Under the pieces are notes generated by a model. The model was not told where the DNA came from, did no database searches, and saw nothing but the letters and a program-made list of their open reading frames with translations. A program made the translations under genes and the position numbers. From Amaurobius ferox (taxonomy: Eukaryota > Arthropoda > Arachnida > Araneae > Amaurobiidae), in assembly GCA_951213105.1 (NCBI GenBank), contig OX578137.1, forward strand, positions 80,566,104 to 80,630,103: a stretch of DNA of 64,000 nt, in the 5' to 3' direction. This document shows positions 1 through 11,305 of the stretch, piece by piece. Position 1 is the first letter of the stretch. The number at the start of each line of letters is the position of its first letter.

Positions 1-283
1 CGTGTTATAATTTTTTTGGATTTGGGTAAGGCTAATGTACCAGGGTGACGGAATTAAATTATACCAAAACTTGTGGGATCTATAAAACGAATGAGCGATC
101 GCAGAGTAGTTATATTTGGAACATAATTTTTGAAACATTTTATGCAATGGTAAAAACAAATAAAATAGTTCAAAATTGCACCACCAGGGCGTTTTATATC
201 GTATGCTTCAGATTTTGAGGCTGACTTAAAATCAAAGTTTATAGTTTTGTTCCACTTAATACCTGGAGTTTTCACCACATGAC
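1..283. other. unassigned AT-rich DNA
   Basis: No gene, RNA or repeat could be recognised. A 74-codon minus-strand frame at 54-278 has no recognisable domain and is treated as chance. Confidence 0.5.
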
Positions 284-425
284 AGTAGAGAATAAAATTT
301 TGACTTGTGTCATATATCTTCTTCTATTCACTGGATCGACAGCCCAGTGTGAGGAGTAGAGAATAAAATTTTGACTTGGGTCATATATTTTCTTCTATTC
401 ACTGGATCGACAGCCCAGTGTGAGG
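284..425. repeat. 71-bp direct tandem duplication (2 copies)
   Basis: Two adjacent units (284-354 and 355-425) share the run AGTAGAGAATAAAATTTTGAC and end in CAGCCCAGTGTGAGG. They differ at only a few positions, so the duplication is fairly recent. Confidence 0.9.
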
Positions 426-1745
426 ACTGCAATTATCAGTGATTTTGTTTTATCTTGATAAGTCATCGGCGATAGTTCACCAGTTTTTAATTAGGCAAAT
501 ACTAAAATCCTTGTTTACAGAGTCAATTCATCTATGTTTTGCTCTTTCTCTAAGCCTAACTCCAGTTGGACTGGCCATAAATATATTTTAATACCTATTT
601 CGTCGAACATTCGAATGTTATGCCCAGTTCATTTTATGTCTTGTATTTTTATGTATGTAACATAGTCTGAGTTTTATAGGTGATATGGTTCGAATTTAAA
701 CCTTTTTCGTCGCACTCTATTTGTTTGTATGTCACCAGAGATGTTTTTCAGACTCTTTCTTTCAAATGTCTGCTGTGCGTTTTTGGCTCTCAAGCTCATA
801 GGCCATGTCTCCGAGGCTGACATACAAACTGCTCAGATATATATTTCTGAATGGAATGTTGTCTATTAAATAGGGTAAATACGGTAAAAAGTGACTGCCT
901 TTAGATAAAAATTCGATTTCTAATAATGGTTGCTTCTACAACTATTTAATTAACAAGACATTAATATTGGCTCTGTTTGGACGGCTTGATTAATACGAAT
1001 ATTTTGTAATTTAGCCCTGTCGAGCCTAATATATTTCAGCCAGGTACGAATTTCTGAAATTTGGCGAAATAATTCACATATTTCCCCAAATAAAAAATTT
1101 GAGAACCACGGCTATAGACACTGACCATTTAAAATCCGCATACATTTTAGAAAAATTATTAGTCGATAGCTTTTAAAAATATGTTTTGTGTAATTTTCAT
1201 ATATACTCTTGTTTGCGATTTTTTTTACCACAACACGAGTTAATTCAATTTAAACCTTTTACTCACTTTCCTACGCAAAAACTTCTTACAGCATAATCCA
1301 TGTAGTAGGCAAAATATTCGGAAGTAACATTTTCTTTGTCATCTTCTATGCATATGGAAACCGGAAGCGTCCCTTTATTCTCTCAACCAGATCAATTTCC
1401 TCTCCTCTTTTCAATATTCTTTACAGCTGCCTGTCAGAATATTAGCCAGCGTCGCGAATTCATTAAAGTGCAAATTGGATCTTTGCACTTCCGTTCAAAT
1501 TTGTATAATATTCGATACTCTAATCTCTCCAGCGTCTAAAATGGTTTAAAAGAAACGTGTTGAATTTTTTTTTTCAAAAGTATAATTTTCTCATTTATGA
1601 CTTAAACCTCAGTATAAAATTAGAAAATATTTTCTACTGCATGTCCAATGCAACTTTTATACTTACAAAACGTGCCGATAGGGGGTGTTTTTAAAGATTT
1701 GAAATACAACTGAGGAATGTTATATATATTAGGGCAACAGTTTCA
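426..1745. other. unassigned AT-rich DNA
   Basis: About 1.3 kb with no recognisable coding, RNA or repeat structure. A 67-codon plus frame at 1336-1539 has no family signature. Confidence 0.5.
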
Positions 1746-1790
1746 TGCATTTGTATCAAGTGCATTTGTATCAAGTGCATTTGTATCAAG
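1746..1790. repeat. 15-bp minisatellite, 3 perfect copies
   Basis: The unit TGCATTTGTATCAAG is repeated three times without a mismatch. An 18-bp minisatellite starts about 90 bp further on. Confidence 0.95.
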
Positions 1791-1880
1791 AAGAATTGCA
1801 ATGTTCCAGAGTCTTTCACAATTGTTATCGACGAAATCTATGATTTTACTTTTCAAAATGAAAAAGCTCTGTTCAAGGAT

Positions 1881-1930
1881 GGTCAAAGTTGTACCAATGG
1901 TCAAAGTTGTACCAATGGTCAAAGTTGTAC
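1881..1930. repeat. 18-bp minisatellite, 2.8 copies
   Basis: The unit GGTCAAAGTTGTACCAAT occurs at 1881, 1899 and (partial) 1917. Both this and the 15-bp array have periods divisible by three and so leave open frames on both strands. No protein family is recognisable in them. Confidence 0.95.
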
Positions 1931-2388
1931 TGAACAAAGATCCAATGTTCAAGTTCCTAGAAAAGAACTCATCGTTTGCAAATTTTATCCGATATATTTT
2001 ATTCCACGCCTTATCTCTTGAACACACTTCTTTTATTTATTTTTCCCTTGGACGCTTGCGAAGAACGTGTTTGTAAAGCATATAAACTGATTTCGTATAT
2101 CGTGAGGATTTAGATTCAAACTGGGCAGGATTGGAACTGATTTGGAAAGTGTTCCTTCCGATAAGAGCTTAAAAATTGAGTTTTTTGCGGAAAATATGGC
2201 CAATAAATAAATTGATCTAATTCTGTTGAATCTGTTGATATTAGAATGTGTGTCCGTCGGTAGATTTTAATGTCGAATTTAGAGTCTCATTAAGAGTTAC
2301 AGTTTTGTGACTTAAGGGGGGTTGTATTACGCCTGATGCACCAATGTACTCGAATTGCATACAATTTTCTCAATTTATATGAATAAAA

Positions 2389-2466
<78 letters not shown>

Positions 2467-2492
2467 GTGTGTGTGTGTGTGTGTGTGTGTGT
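2389..2492. repeat. compound (TC)n(TA)n(TG)n microsatellite
   Basis: Three dinucleotide runs follow each other with almost no interruption: TC to about 2427, TA to about 2464, then TG to about 2492. Confidence 0.95.
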
Positions 2493-3200
2493 ATTACACA
2501 AATGTACCATTAACATTCCTTTCAAACAGTATTTAAAAAAAACAGGTTGATGGCAGTAAAGCCAAATGTACAGTACCGTTCTGCCAGGCACTATGCAGCC
2601 CATGCACCTTGTTAATTAAAATAATAATTAAATAGTAACCAAGGAAATACTTGAAAAATGAGATAAAACTGAAAAATACCACCAATTGGCCTGTGGTATT
2701 TGTGAGCCCCAATCTCCAGTTAAGCATGCTTAATGCCATGGCGACACTCCCGGTAGCTGGTACTTTCTCGCTGAATGGCCTTCAAACCCACAACATACAC
2801 CGCAGAAAGACAGAAAAGTAGCATGGAATGTTTACTTGGAAACAATTAGCAATTTGATCAAGACCTCGATCAAGCCACTAGGAAACACCATACCTCTATA
2901 TCACTTTAACTAAACCACCAACCATGCCACTAAACTCTGAATCTCTATACCACTTCAACTTGACAACTGAATCAATCATATTTCCACAACAAACTGTAAC
3001 ACTAAACATCGCAAAGTTCGTTCCAAGTCCCCTAATCAATTCATCGCTCTTGTCCTTTTCCAATCGAACGATTTTTCAGACATCCAAAACCAACCTTTTA
3101 TACTTATTGTTCAACATTTCAGATACTTGGCTTTGCTTGCAGTTACAGGCAATCTAAAAAATCCCGTAATAATTTTAATCAAAATATCCCTTAGGTAACC
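2493..3200. other. unassigned DNA, possible very old SINE body
   Basis: No gene is seen. A stretch around 2740-2795 (TTCAAACCCACAACATAC) weakly resembles the body of the SINE described at 6655-6857, but there is no tRNA-like head, so it is not called. Confidence 0.35.
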
Positions 3201-3480
3201 CTATTTCATGGCTTCCATTAAATACACTTGATCGCTTTTAACTTGATCTTTCTTTCTTGTGTTCAATCGTTTGCTTCTTAACAACTGATTAATAATGATA
3301 TTTCTGAAAACGCTTTTATGTAAACTAGTATTCCATGGTGTAAAGCGATTAATTTTAAACCTGCATTTATTTTTATCAAATAAATTGAAAAACGTCGAAT
3401 TATCTTCAGATTCCTCCACACATAAGTCCAAGTAGTTTAAACTGTTATTGTTCGATAGGAAGTACACAAAGTTAACATTT
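3201..3480 (-). pseudogene. Penelope-like RT thumb fragment
   Basis: This is a truncated piece of a PLE reverse transcriptase read on the minus strand. An 88-codon frame contains NNSLNYLDLCVE, then FNLFDKNKCRFKINRF, then HKSVFRNIIINQLLR. These match in order the post-YVDD region of the full-length Naiad at 26640-29390 (NNNEVEFLDFNI, FTIYDKRKQFKL, LNVFRNVFLGGLIR). Palm motifs and endonuclease are absent, so it is 5'-truncated and broken at its 3' side too. It resembles the relic at 57.5-59.3 kb (SVFRNIISNQVLR) more than the array element, so it represents another lineage. The assignment is by eye from motif order. Confidence 0.7.
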
Positions 3481-3777
3481 TACATGCATTTTGAAAAGGA
3501 CATCACTTTCACACTGTATTCGCATTTAGTATATTTTATATTTACATTTGCATCTTACATTTACACACGTAGGACATTCATTTTTATATTGGCATTATTT
3601 ACATGTGTGATTCAATATGTTTTCCTTGCATATTGTGAGATCAATGTCTGGTCTCACATGTAACTCGGTGCCATCCAGACTACAAATATTGTTCGATGTT
3701 TCGTACACAATAAATATTCTCATATAACTGTCTCATCAAAGTGTGAGATCAATTTATGGTCTCAGACATATGTTCCA
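3481..3777. other. unassigned AT-rich DNA
   Basis: Sequence between the PLE fragment and the transposase relic. No family is recognised. The phrase GGTCTCACATGT recurs near 7576, which may indicate a shared old repeat. Confidence 0.4.
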
Positions 3778-4190
3778 AAAAGTGTATTCTCTGCACAGCA
3801 TTCAGTACTGCAGAATGCTGCAGATCTTCATTGATTTGCCTGACGTGCAATGTTATACAGTCCTTCAAAGTGGCTGAATTATCAACATTCCCTTGGTAAA
3901 CCAAGCTCTTTAAATGATCTCACAAGCAAAAGTCACAAGTAGTCAGATCAGGCGAATGGGCTGGTCACTTTATGGAAAACGCTAGATTAATTATTCATTT
4001 GACGCTAGATTAATTATTCATTTGTTGGTAAAATGCTATCGTAGGGCTTCCTGTACGCTCAATTCAAAATGAGGGGAGTGCTCCATCCTGCATAAACCTC
4101 GTAGATTCAAGACATCCACGCTGTTAATGTTGCGGAATACCAAAGTTAAGCAGCATTGTTCGATACCTCTCAGCATTGATGGAACGTTCT
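3778..4190 (-). pseudogene. IS630-Tc1-mariner-type transposase relic
   Basis: Minus-strand reading gives blocks typical of the C-terminal half of DDE/D transposases of this superfamily: [50 protein letters not shown] and HVRQINEDLQ. The middle blocks correspond to the usual QDGAPPH and RSPDLTPLDFFLW signatures. Stops interrupt the frame, including TGA where Trp is expected after DFCL. A 23-bp tandem duplication (GCTAGATTAATTATTCATTTG, at about 3980 and 4003) falls in the middle. The 5' side ends abruptly at a (TA)n tract near 4193. It cannot encode a functional enzyme. Family-level placement would need a database search. Confidence 0.75.
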
Positions 4191-4361
<171 letters not shown>

Positions 4362-5424
4362 AATTTGGTCAATGAAAATTTCTTGCAGAAACAACTCAGA
4401 AGCCTGTCTTGTTAAGTGGCCATATAAAAATCACAAAGTTATAATATGTTCCACATATCAAGTTGCTAGACGCTGCCAGGCCAGTAGATCAAAATTTGAA
4501 AGAAATACTTACACTGAATTATACCTGAAGATCACCAGACATTAGATTTAAATATGTAAATAAAATAATTTATTTACAGTATATTTATTTACAGTATATA
4601 AACATTTGAAACATACTTCATATTTAAAAGCTATGATCGCATAGATGTAAATGTATGCACAAAAAACCAGCCAAATCGCGAATTTGAAGTTATTTGTGTG
4701 TGCAGCATGTACCAAAGTTTTTTACACTTTGAAAAGCAATTAGGCTGTGCGTAGGAATAAATCCATTTTACTAAGAGACATACCATTTCCATATTGAAAG
4801 TCGCATGTTCATTTTATCATATCCTTTACTCATCACGCGGTGAAAGTTTTATTTTTATTCTACTGTCAAACATAAGTTGGTGTCATAATATAGAATAATT
4901 TTAACGTCGCATTTTGAATTTTTTAAAAATCATGAACGGGCGGCGAATGGGGATGATATCCTTATCTTCCTTCTGCGATTGTCCACCCTCGTTCACCCTG
5001 AACTTTGCTGATTGTCTATTCGCCCCTTTCGCGATCTCAGCACCCCTAGGGATGATCACCCGAAAAAGATTTAGCTGATGTAATTTGCGTTCCCCTTTGA
5101 TTTTCCCAAGTTATATGTTCAGGGCTTTCATTCATAAAACTGGTCGAGTTATGCAGCAAATTCCCCCCCCCCCCCGTCGCCTGATACCTTTGTTGGGTTG
5201 AGGACAGGCTTGAGGCATGTTTAGAAATTGAGAATTTAATTATTCTTGAGGCTCGATTACTCATTCTTGATCTAATACAAGTCTTCATCAGTTAAACCTC
5301 TATCACTGGTAATGTATCTGAAAAGTGTCATATGTTAGATCAATGCAGATCAGCCAGCGTAATAATATTATGAGACCAGGATTCACGTTGACAGTATATG
5401 GATTTACGATATCTAGCAGGCCAC
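4362..5424. other. unassigned DNA
   Basis: No gene is recognised. It contains a 14-base C run near 5163-5176 and no clear TE termini. Confidence 0.4.
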
Positions 5425-6654
5425 ACAATGACATCAAACTGCAAGGCGCCAATGTATTGCAGCCCTGACCCGAGAGGTCAGCAACATAGGCGCCGACTAC
5501 GGGGGGGCAGAGGGGCACGAGCCCCCGCTGAACTTTTCCAGAGGGGGCTTTGCCCCCTCTGGGAAATTTCAAGATTTTTTTTCTAACTTCATATTTTACT
5601 AAATACCAAAAAATGAAGTTTTTTAAACATAAAAATAATTGAAAGAAAATCCTATCAATGTAAATGTCACGTTTCAGTTCCGTCTTGCTCACATTTTCCT
5701 TACCATGGCTCCCTGAACTATCTCGCACACAAACCAAGCTGATCTTTACTCCCAGAAAACATGTTTACGCTAATGACAAAAACACCTGGTTACCAGAACT
5801 TTTTCGACTGACCACATAATTCAAAGAGAAATGGAATATTTACAGCCATGTTATCGGCATTTCTAAAAAATAGCTGTTTCCCTCCAGTAATAACTATAAA
5901 CGATTACCACGAAGTAGAGATGACTTATTTTGTCTACCTAAAGAGATCTCATCTGTAATTACTCCTGGATTCTATATATCAGTGCTGTCTTTACAGGTGG
6001 CATCCATTCCGTTTGAAGCTGCAAACCCCGCGGGTAAATTCCTTGTGAGCACCGTACGTTTGACGCAGTACCGTAGTTAGGCAAGGGCCAGAGGGAGCTT
6101 AGCCTCCCCCCCCACACACACACTAGGTATACTCAGCCCACCCCCCTGATAAAAATATTAAAGTTTTAGTTGTGATAAGAATTGTCAACCAACATGTCAT
6201 CCAAATTTTGCATAAAAATATTATTTATAATATTTTTTTATACATTGCTTTGTTTTAAAGATTTTTTAATTTAGCTGAATGTATGGTTATAGTGATGATC
6301 AATTTATTTACATATTTAATTTAAAAATATTTAAATATAGACAATAGTATTTAGATACTTTTGTATTATTGCTGGGTTCATTGTTTTAATTTGTGTCAAA
6401 ATCACCTGATAGGTAGTTAAGAGTTGATATTACGCGTTAACGTGTATTAACGTTCAGATTTTTTTTATTAATTAACAGCTTTGCTACTAGTTAATTCTTA
6501 TAGTAAAAACCATTGTAATTACTATATATTTTAATATTGATGCATAGTAACTATATGGATTTTCCTAATCAACTCTTAGCTTACAAATATAAATAGGCCT
6601 AAAAAGATTAAAAATATTTATCGTACAATAAATAAAACTGCTGATATCTTTCTT

Positions 6655-6857
6655 TCGACCCAGCCCGTCCAACCTACACGAATGTGTAAGATATCTGTTT
6701 AGACCGCCGAGACAATGCCATCTATTCGCTCGGAAGGACTTTCAAACCCACAAATTTAACGTGCTCGTACACGGGAACAGTTTAGGCAAAGCCGAAAACT
6801 GAACTCGGGTCCTCCGAGTACAATCCCCGTGACTTAACCACTCGGTTATCTCACTCC
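6655..6857 (-). mobile_element. tRNA-derived SINE relic
   Basis: Minus-strand reading gives a tRNA-like head with A-box-like ATAACCGAGTGGTTAAG and a degraded B-box region (GACCCGAGTTCAG), a body containing GTGGGTTTGAAAGTCC, and a 3' end GGTTGGACGGGCTGGG. The same body and tail occur in the SINEs at 25.7, 31.0, 32.4, 43.7-44.7 and 49.4 kb. It is older and more diverged than those. Confidence 0.75.
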
Positions 6858-6880
6858 AAAACTGCTGCTTGCAAGACAAT

Positions 6881-7151
6881 AACTTACAAAACTTCCTTAA
6901 GGAAAGCATATATATGTCAGTTAGGTGACTACAGTTGCTTCGATGGCATTATAACCCCCCCCTTTTCAGAACAAAATAACCGTATGAGCTTTTAACAACC
7001 ACTACTGCTGTTCGTTGGGCAGTTCGTTCTTGGCAGTTGCTAAGGGCGGATACTGTTCTTTTGGCCTGAATGAAGAAGGGGCTTAAAATGACCACGAACC
7101 AATTGTAGTCACCTAACTGACATATGCTTCTTGAAGGCGGCCTTGTAAGTT
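6881..7151. mobile_element. foldback (MITE-like) element with ~80-bp arms
   Basis: Inverted arms at about 6881-6965 and 7075-7151 share AACTTACAA and TGTCAGTTAGGTGACTACA in opposite orientation. The ~110-bp centre carries no gene. It lies just inside the right end of the hAT-like element, so it may be a nested insertion or part of it. Confidence 0.75.
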
Positions 7152-7609
7152 GTTATATCTTTATCGACTTTGTGAATCTTTTATATATCTTTATCGGATT
7201 GTGCCCCCCCTGAGATTTTGAAAACTCGGCGCCTATGGTCAGCAAGTGCCGTACATAAGAAGGTTTCAAGAACAGGTTGGATCGAACCAGAGCAGTAACT
7301 GACGGTTAAAATAAAAAACATGGGATTGGTTAAAAGGTTAACAAATACGGAAGTGTTCCCACGTCGCCCTGAGGTAAACCAATGGTAGCAGAAGGTACCG
7401 CATCAGATCTCAGGCAAAAAGAGGCTTCAACCGAGAGAAGGTCTTACAGAGTTATAATCTCTAGAGAATCAGATATGATCACATCAGATTCAGATATGAG
7501 ATTCAATTTTTGGAGGTGTGAACCTATCAAATAATGTTAAAGGTCATAACCATTTTGATAATAACAACTTACCTGGTCTCACATGTCCAATCTCCTCCTT
7601 AATTATAAT

Positions 7610-8070
7610 CTCACGGGCAATAAAATTTGCGCACCAAGAAAGAAGCATAGGATGGAAGTGAAAATTTTCTGATAGAAGGATACAGATGAATGATATAGTT
7701 GATCACAAAACAGCGCAACAGAACACGTACAGAGAGAGCTATGGTACACAGTCCGATCATCCTCAATAGCGCGTCGCACCGTCTCGTGTTGCAATAATAC
7801 AAGCAGCAATACTGTCCGGTACAGTGCCGAACATACGGCTGATGTTGACCTGCAGCAGACGAGGACACACCTTTTGGACGTTACATTCTAAATCCTGAAG
7901 ATTGTGGCAACGATGCAGCTGGCAACGATGCAGCTGGTCCCACACATGCTTGATAGGGGGCATGTCTGAGGAGCAGCAGGCCATAGAAGTGTCTGGACAT
8001 GACTCAGGCAGATCTGGGCGACCCGTGTTATATGTGCCTGGCATAATGTTTTTGTTAGCGCACCGCAAAT
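7610..8070 (-). pseudogene. Tc1-like transposase C-terminal relic
   Basis: The minus-strand frame ending near 7763 reads SSDMPPIKHVWDQLHR, then HNLQDLECNVQKVCPR, then DSIAACIIATRDGATRY. These align in order with the end of Tc1-family transposases (SPDLSPIEHVWD, a NLQELE-like segment, and the terminal CxAVIxARGGHTRY). The catalytic Asp residues are not visible, and a 12-bp direct duplication (GCAACGATGCAGCTG repeated) sits inside the frame. It is a dead fragment. Direction and family are well supported; the exact limits are not. Confidence 0.75.
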
Positions 8071-10866
8071 ATCCAAGAAGATCAACTATAGAGTCAGACG
8101 AATGCCGATGTGTCAGATAATGAAATCGATGCGGATCAACGACAGAGCCAGATCAATGTAGATCAACGGAATATCAAAACAAGGCAAAATGCCAAGATAT
8201 CAGCTGCTCTTATTATACTATAGAAGGTCGAGTTTTGCTATTTTAAACAATGTAAAAGTGATATGGTCTCACACAGGTGCTTTCTCCTCCTTAAGTGAAG
8301 TTTTGTAGCAAGTTGTTGTGTAATGTTAATTATGTTCATGATTAGTCCTAATAAATGTTAATTTTAACGTTATAATTGTTTACATTAATGAGTAATGTTT
8401 TGATTTATAAATTATGGTAAGTGGACTCGTCCTAAGAAATAACGTTGGGTTATGCTTCACAATGAACCTTAAATTATATTCGCCCGTTTAAAATAATCTA
8501 ATTTAGTTTTATTCACTACATATGTTTTTATCAGTATTCTCATAGCAGATGCGCTTTGCGTAAAATACCTCTTAAGTACCTTGCGAACAACTATGTAATA
8601 TTCCCTTGATTACTACTGTTAGCTCTTGATTTCGTTCTGTGTGCAACAGTTATGACTAAATAATAACATTTTTATGATGAAAATAAACCTAAAGACTTAG
8701 ATTAGTATTTTTAATACCTTTTTGTCATGGAACCCTATATGTACTTTGATTTAATATAGGAACCGCAAAATAAGGAAATGTTCATTATGGTCCAAATTAT
8801 TTAGTCAAATATGACTCGTTTCCCTTAATTTTTAAGAAAAATTATACAAAACATGAAACCTTGGAATACTATCACAGAAATGTAAGGGTTCCACAGAACA
8901 CACTTTGAAAAACACCGACTTAGGATTATCGGAACATTTTAATTGCCAGCAAAGATGATGTAACTGATGACGATGATGTAAGGGATGGTATAGAGGAAGA
9001 TTCAGAAAGCAGTGGGTAAGTTAATGTTGAAGTCAGAGAGAAGTGAAATAACACAAGTACATCACAAAATGAGGAAAGCAGTGTAGAGAATGACGATGAC
9101 AGTGAAAAAGCACATAATTTTGTGTAGAGGAATAAAACAATCATATGGAAAAATGTGGTTCATTAAAAATAGTTAAAAACAGAGTTAACATAATATTATT
9201 ACTCATTTGCCTGGAGTGAAGCAAAATATAAAGCAGTAAAACCGTAAGAATCGCTTAGAACTTTATTTCTACTGATTAAGTAATGATTACTATTCCTGCA
9301 CATACGAATAAATATGTCAATGCAGATAAAGATATATGCGTAGTAATTAGTAATGATGTTGGTACATTGAGTACATATATATAATGTCAATCCATTTATC
9401 CTTATAGTGTTATATATAAAATTAGTAATTTTAAAGAGAATTGATCTCTTAAATGTAAGATAGTCGTAGTTCCTGTTTATTAATAATAATTCTTTAATAA
9501 TTAATAAACATATTTTCTTCAATCTGTTGATAATTGCATATGCATTGTTAAAACCTCACATGTACATGGAGATTAGCCGTGCCTCAATTCAATTGTGACT
9601 GATGAAGGGTTAAATTGAAGAAGAACTATTTTAATGCCATTATTTAGATCCATCTAAAGACAAGCATAGTTTACTTTATTTTAATAGCGTGATTTTACAA
9701 ATTCATAAATGAAGTTCAATTTGCTATCTGTTAAATGTCAATTATGTACACATTTTGGAAGTAAATATACAATTGCATCGAGAGAATCCAAATCTGCAAT
9801 TGCCTCGAACTCAAATCTACAATTACATTAAACCCAACAACTTATTATACAACTTATTATGATGAAGGCCTATCATATATTTTGTAGCGAATCAAATAAA
9901 ACTATAAGAAAACAACATTAATAAAATAATAATTTATTATATCTATAAATATTTTCAAATATAAGTTCATGCATTTGTTTATTATCATTAAATACTTTGT
10001 ACATTATCATTAAATACTTACTACGCTAAATACTTTTTATATTATCATTAAATACTTAATAAAATTGTTAATTAAAGTTTAGCACGCAATAAAGAATTTT
10101 CTTAACTTTGCAATAGCTAAAATGTCTCAAAATTGGAATTATTTGCGCTTATAAAATGGCTTTAAAATATATTTCTTGGTTTATTTATGACATTTTAGGT
10201 CGGTGTGCTAAGACATTCACCTAATTTCTAAAATTTCAATAATTTCTAAACTATTCACCTATTAGATTCGAATAGTCACATTCGAAGATTTCAGAACAGA
10301 AAGGTTCGAGTTATATCCAAAAACCATGTCGTCAGTTTATTATAGACGCTTCTCATTACATCCTGCACTCGGAATCAAATAAAATGGGCTTTTCATCTCA
10401 GAGATTAAATAAGAAGTTCAAATATAAAACATGCAATCTATTTCCATCATCCCTCCAACCCCATGCAATCTACCACTTCGTCACCGAAACTAATTTCCCC
10501 CATTCTTCCAACCGCCCCTTTCGGCCCGTCAAAATTAGCTCATAAAGGAAAACTATTAAAATGGTAATTGGGTACCACGGTCTCCAGTTCTTGCCTTAAT
10601 AATCCCTGACACTGGTGCCCTCTTCAACACCTTATAAAGATTATTAAGACACACGCAAAATATATTTTTTCCCAGTGTTGCGTGCCTGTATTCATTAGGG
10701 TGGTATCAAATTCAGGCCCTTTGATATTTTTATGGCGTAGATGAGGAGGTAGTCGTTAATTAAAAAGTTTGAAACACTCTTGTCGTTGCTTTTAATTACT
10801 GTTTCTCCTTCACGAAATGGGAAAAAAAAGTCGCCGATTAAAATTGAGACACGCGAGTTATTTATA
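8071..10866. other. unassigned AT-rich DNA
   Basis: About 2.8 kb without recognisable genes or TE ends. Around 8940-9140 a plus frame is acidic (Asp/Glu/Ser-rich) but too short and broken to assign. Short AATTATCATTAAATACTT-like repeats occur at 9985-10065. Confidence 0.4.
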
Positions 10867-11305
10867 TGAAAGTGATATCGATTATTGAACTTGATCGACG
10901 TACTATCTATATTAAATTTCTTTTCTCAAAGTGTGGCACACGTATCTGTGAGAGTGCGAGAAAAAGTAGAATTTGTTAACTAGTTTGTAGCCACGAGAGT
11001 ACGCAAAAAAGTAAAATCTGTTAACCAGTTACTAGCGACAGAAAGAAAGTAATATCATTTATTGAACTTGAACGATGTGTTATCTACATTAGTTTTTTTT
11101 TAAGTGTGGCACGCGTATTTGTGAGAAAACGCGAAAATGCAAAATTATTTAACTAGTTTCTAGCGATAGAAAGAAAGTGATATCGACTTTTGAACTTGAT
11201 CGACTTGTTATCTACATCAATTTCTTTTTCTTCAAAGTTTAGCACACGTATCTGTGAGAGTACGCTAGAAATCAGAGTTTGTTAACGAATTTCTAGCGAC
11301 AAGAA
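10867..11305. repeat. degenerate tandem repeat, 3 units
   Basis: Three diverged units start at about 10873, 11050 and 11178 with GATATCGAYTWTTGAACTTGATCGAC-like sequence. Each continues through GTGTGGCACACGTATCTGTGAGA and ends near TTGTTAACTAGTTTCTAGCGA. Spacing is 177 and 128 bp because the first unit has an extra partial copy. No coding frame is conserved. Confidence 0.8.

Larger units (their letters stand above)
5485..7237. mobile_element. non-autonomous hAT-like DNA transposon
   Basis: The element starts CATAGGCGCCGA and ends TCGGCGCCTATG, perfect 12-bp terminal inverted repeats followed on both sides by G/C-rich subterminal runs. It is flanked by the 8-bp direct repeat GTCAGCAA (5477-5484 and 7238-7245), the target duplication length typical of hAT transposases. 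The 1753-bp interior has no transposase frame. It contains a SINE relic (6655-6857) and a foldback element (6881-7151). Superfamily is inferred from TIR style and duplication length. Confidence 0.8.
5425..7520. repeat. X repeat, copy 1, interrupted by a hAT-like element
   Basis: The flanks of the hAT-like insertion (about 5425-5484 and 7238-7500) read through as one sequence that resembles two copies at 61.1 and 61.65 kb. Shared blocks include CAATG-CATCA, ACGCCA/GGCGCCA followed by CCTGACC, GGTTAAAA-GTTAAC, GTTGCCC/CGCCCTGAGGT and CCAATRGTAGC. The copies are strongly diverged. No coding capacity or termini were recognised. Confidence 0.5.

Noticed and set aside
1743..2076. Overlapping frames of 94 and 119 codons on opposite strands
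   Set aside because: Both are kept open by the 15-bp and 18-bp minisatellites, whose periods are multiples of three. No domain is seen.
2700..2800. Possible fourth old SINE fragment
   Set aside because: Only one block (TTCAAACCCACAACATAC) resembles the SINE body. There is no head or tail, so the match could be chance.
8940..9145. Acidic Asp/Glu/Ser-rich stretch that might be the N-terminus of a piggyBac-like transposase
   Set aside because: Stops interrupt the frame and no DDD catalytic block or TTAA-bounded TIR was found.
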